Source: Fastidiosipila sp963510375 | GTDB taxonomy: Bacteria > Bacillota > Clostridia > Saccharofermentanales > Fastidiosipilaceae | DNA length: 32,682 bases | Direction: 5' to 3' | NCBI GenBank assembly: GCA_963510375.1 | Contig: CAUPES010000014.1 | Location: 1 to 32,682, forward strand | Shown: in pieces, positions 32,668-32,682 of the stretch | Numbering within the stretch: the stretch's first letter is position 1 | How the letters are laid out: each line of letters starts with the position of its first letter | Program-made: the position numbers and the translations under genes | The notes under the pieces: generated by a model | Told to the model about the DNA's origin: nothing | The model's input: only the letters and a program-made list of their open reading frames with translations | Database searches by the model: none

Positions 32668-32682
32668 AAATCATAGCCGTGT

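Noticed and set aside
32577..32682. Short GTG-started peptide ending in TLSSN
   Set aside because: No ribosome binding site; the similarity to the left edge is better treated as a DNA repeat.

Overview
The window is AT-rich DNA (roughly one third G+C by eye) from a bacterium, most likely a low-G+C Gram-positive (Bacillota). Pointers are strong AGGAGG-type ribosome binding sites, TTG/GTG starts, a lysine riboswitch with an intrinsic terminator, a CCA-encoding tRNA gene, a YolD-like protein beside a Y-family polymerase, and PepO, Tdk and fused amino-acid ABC proteins of Gram-positive type. Genus cannot be fixed from the sequence alone. No phage structural genes, integrase, transposase or CRISPR array were seen.

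Layout. 1-2.3 kb: a membrane-anchored unknown, a low-molecular-weight tyrosine phosphatase, and a YjdM/PhnA zinc-ribbon plus SIMPL pair. 2.3-5.5 kb (minus strand): a compact DNA-damage-type operon of XRE repressor, ImmA/IrrE-type protease, UmuC-like translesion polymerase, YolD-like protein and an unknown 92-residue protein. It is driven by one promoter (TTGACA-18-TATACT) with a 12-bp operator inside its spacer and an inverted copy just downstream. The same 12-mer occurs once more at the right edge of the window. 5.6-11.1 kb: a GNAT-like protein, membrane unknowns, tRNA-Pro(CGG) with its terminator, the M13 peptidase PepO, a PH-like membrane protein and an acidic unknown. 11.3-12.8 kb (minus): an AlbA_2/ATPase-fold regulator whose coding DNA holds three 12-bp repeats matching half of a perfect inverted repeat upstream of the gene. 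12.8-15.6 kb (minus): a lysine-riboswitch-controlled ABC transporter (fused binding protein-permease plus ATPase), preceded by a Cof-type HAD phosphatase. 16.6-18.8 kb: a frameshifted glycerophosphodiester phosphodiesterase abutting an MFS/GPH transporter. 18.9-31 kb (plus): a run dominated by ion transport and cell-surface genes: P1B ATPase, lipoprotein, very acidic protein, CPA1 antiporter, large polysaccharide-deacetylase/GH57-like protein, CtpE-like P-type ATPase, beta-hydroxyacid dehydrogenase and thymidine kinase.

31.1-32.7 kb: a four-helix membrane protein whose frame continues 64 codons past its stop, then about 600 bases without a convincing gene. This holds a near-consensus promoter, a probable 380-nt structured RNA closed by a perfect 7-bp long-range helix and a strong terminator, and, at the very end, a 15-bp inverted copy of sequence from the left edge followed by the repressor operator.

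The most noteworthy signals are the shared repressor operator, the regulator gene carrying operator half-sites in its own coding sequence, and the large unidentified RNA.
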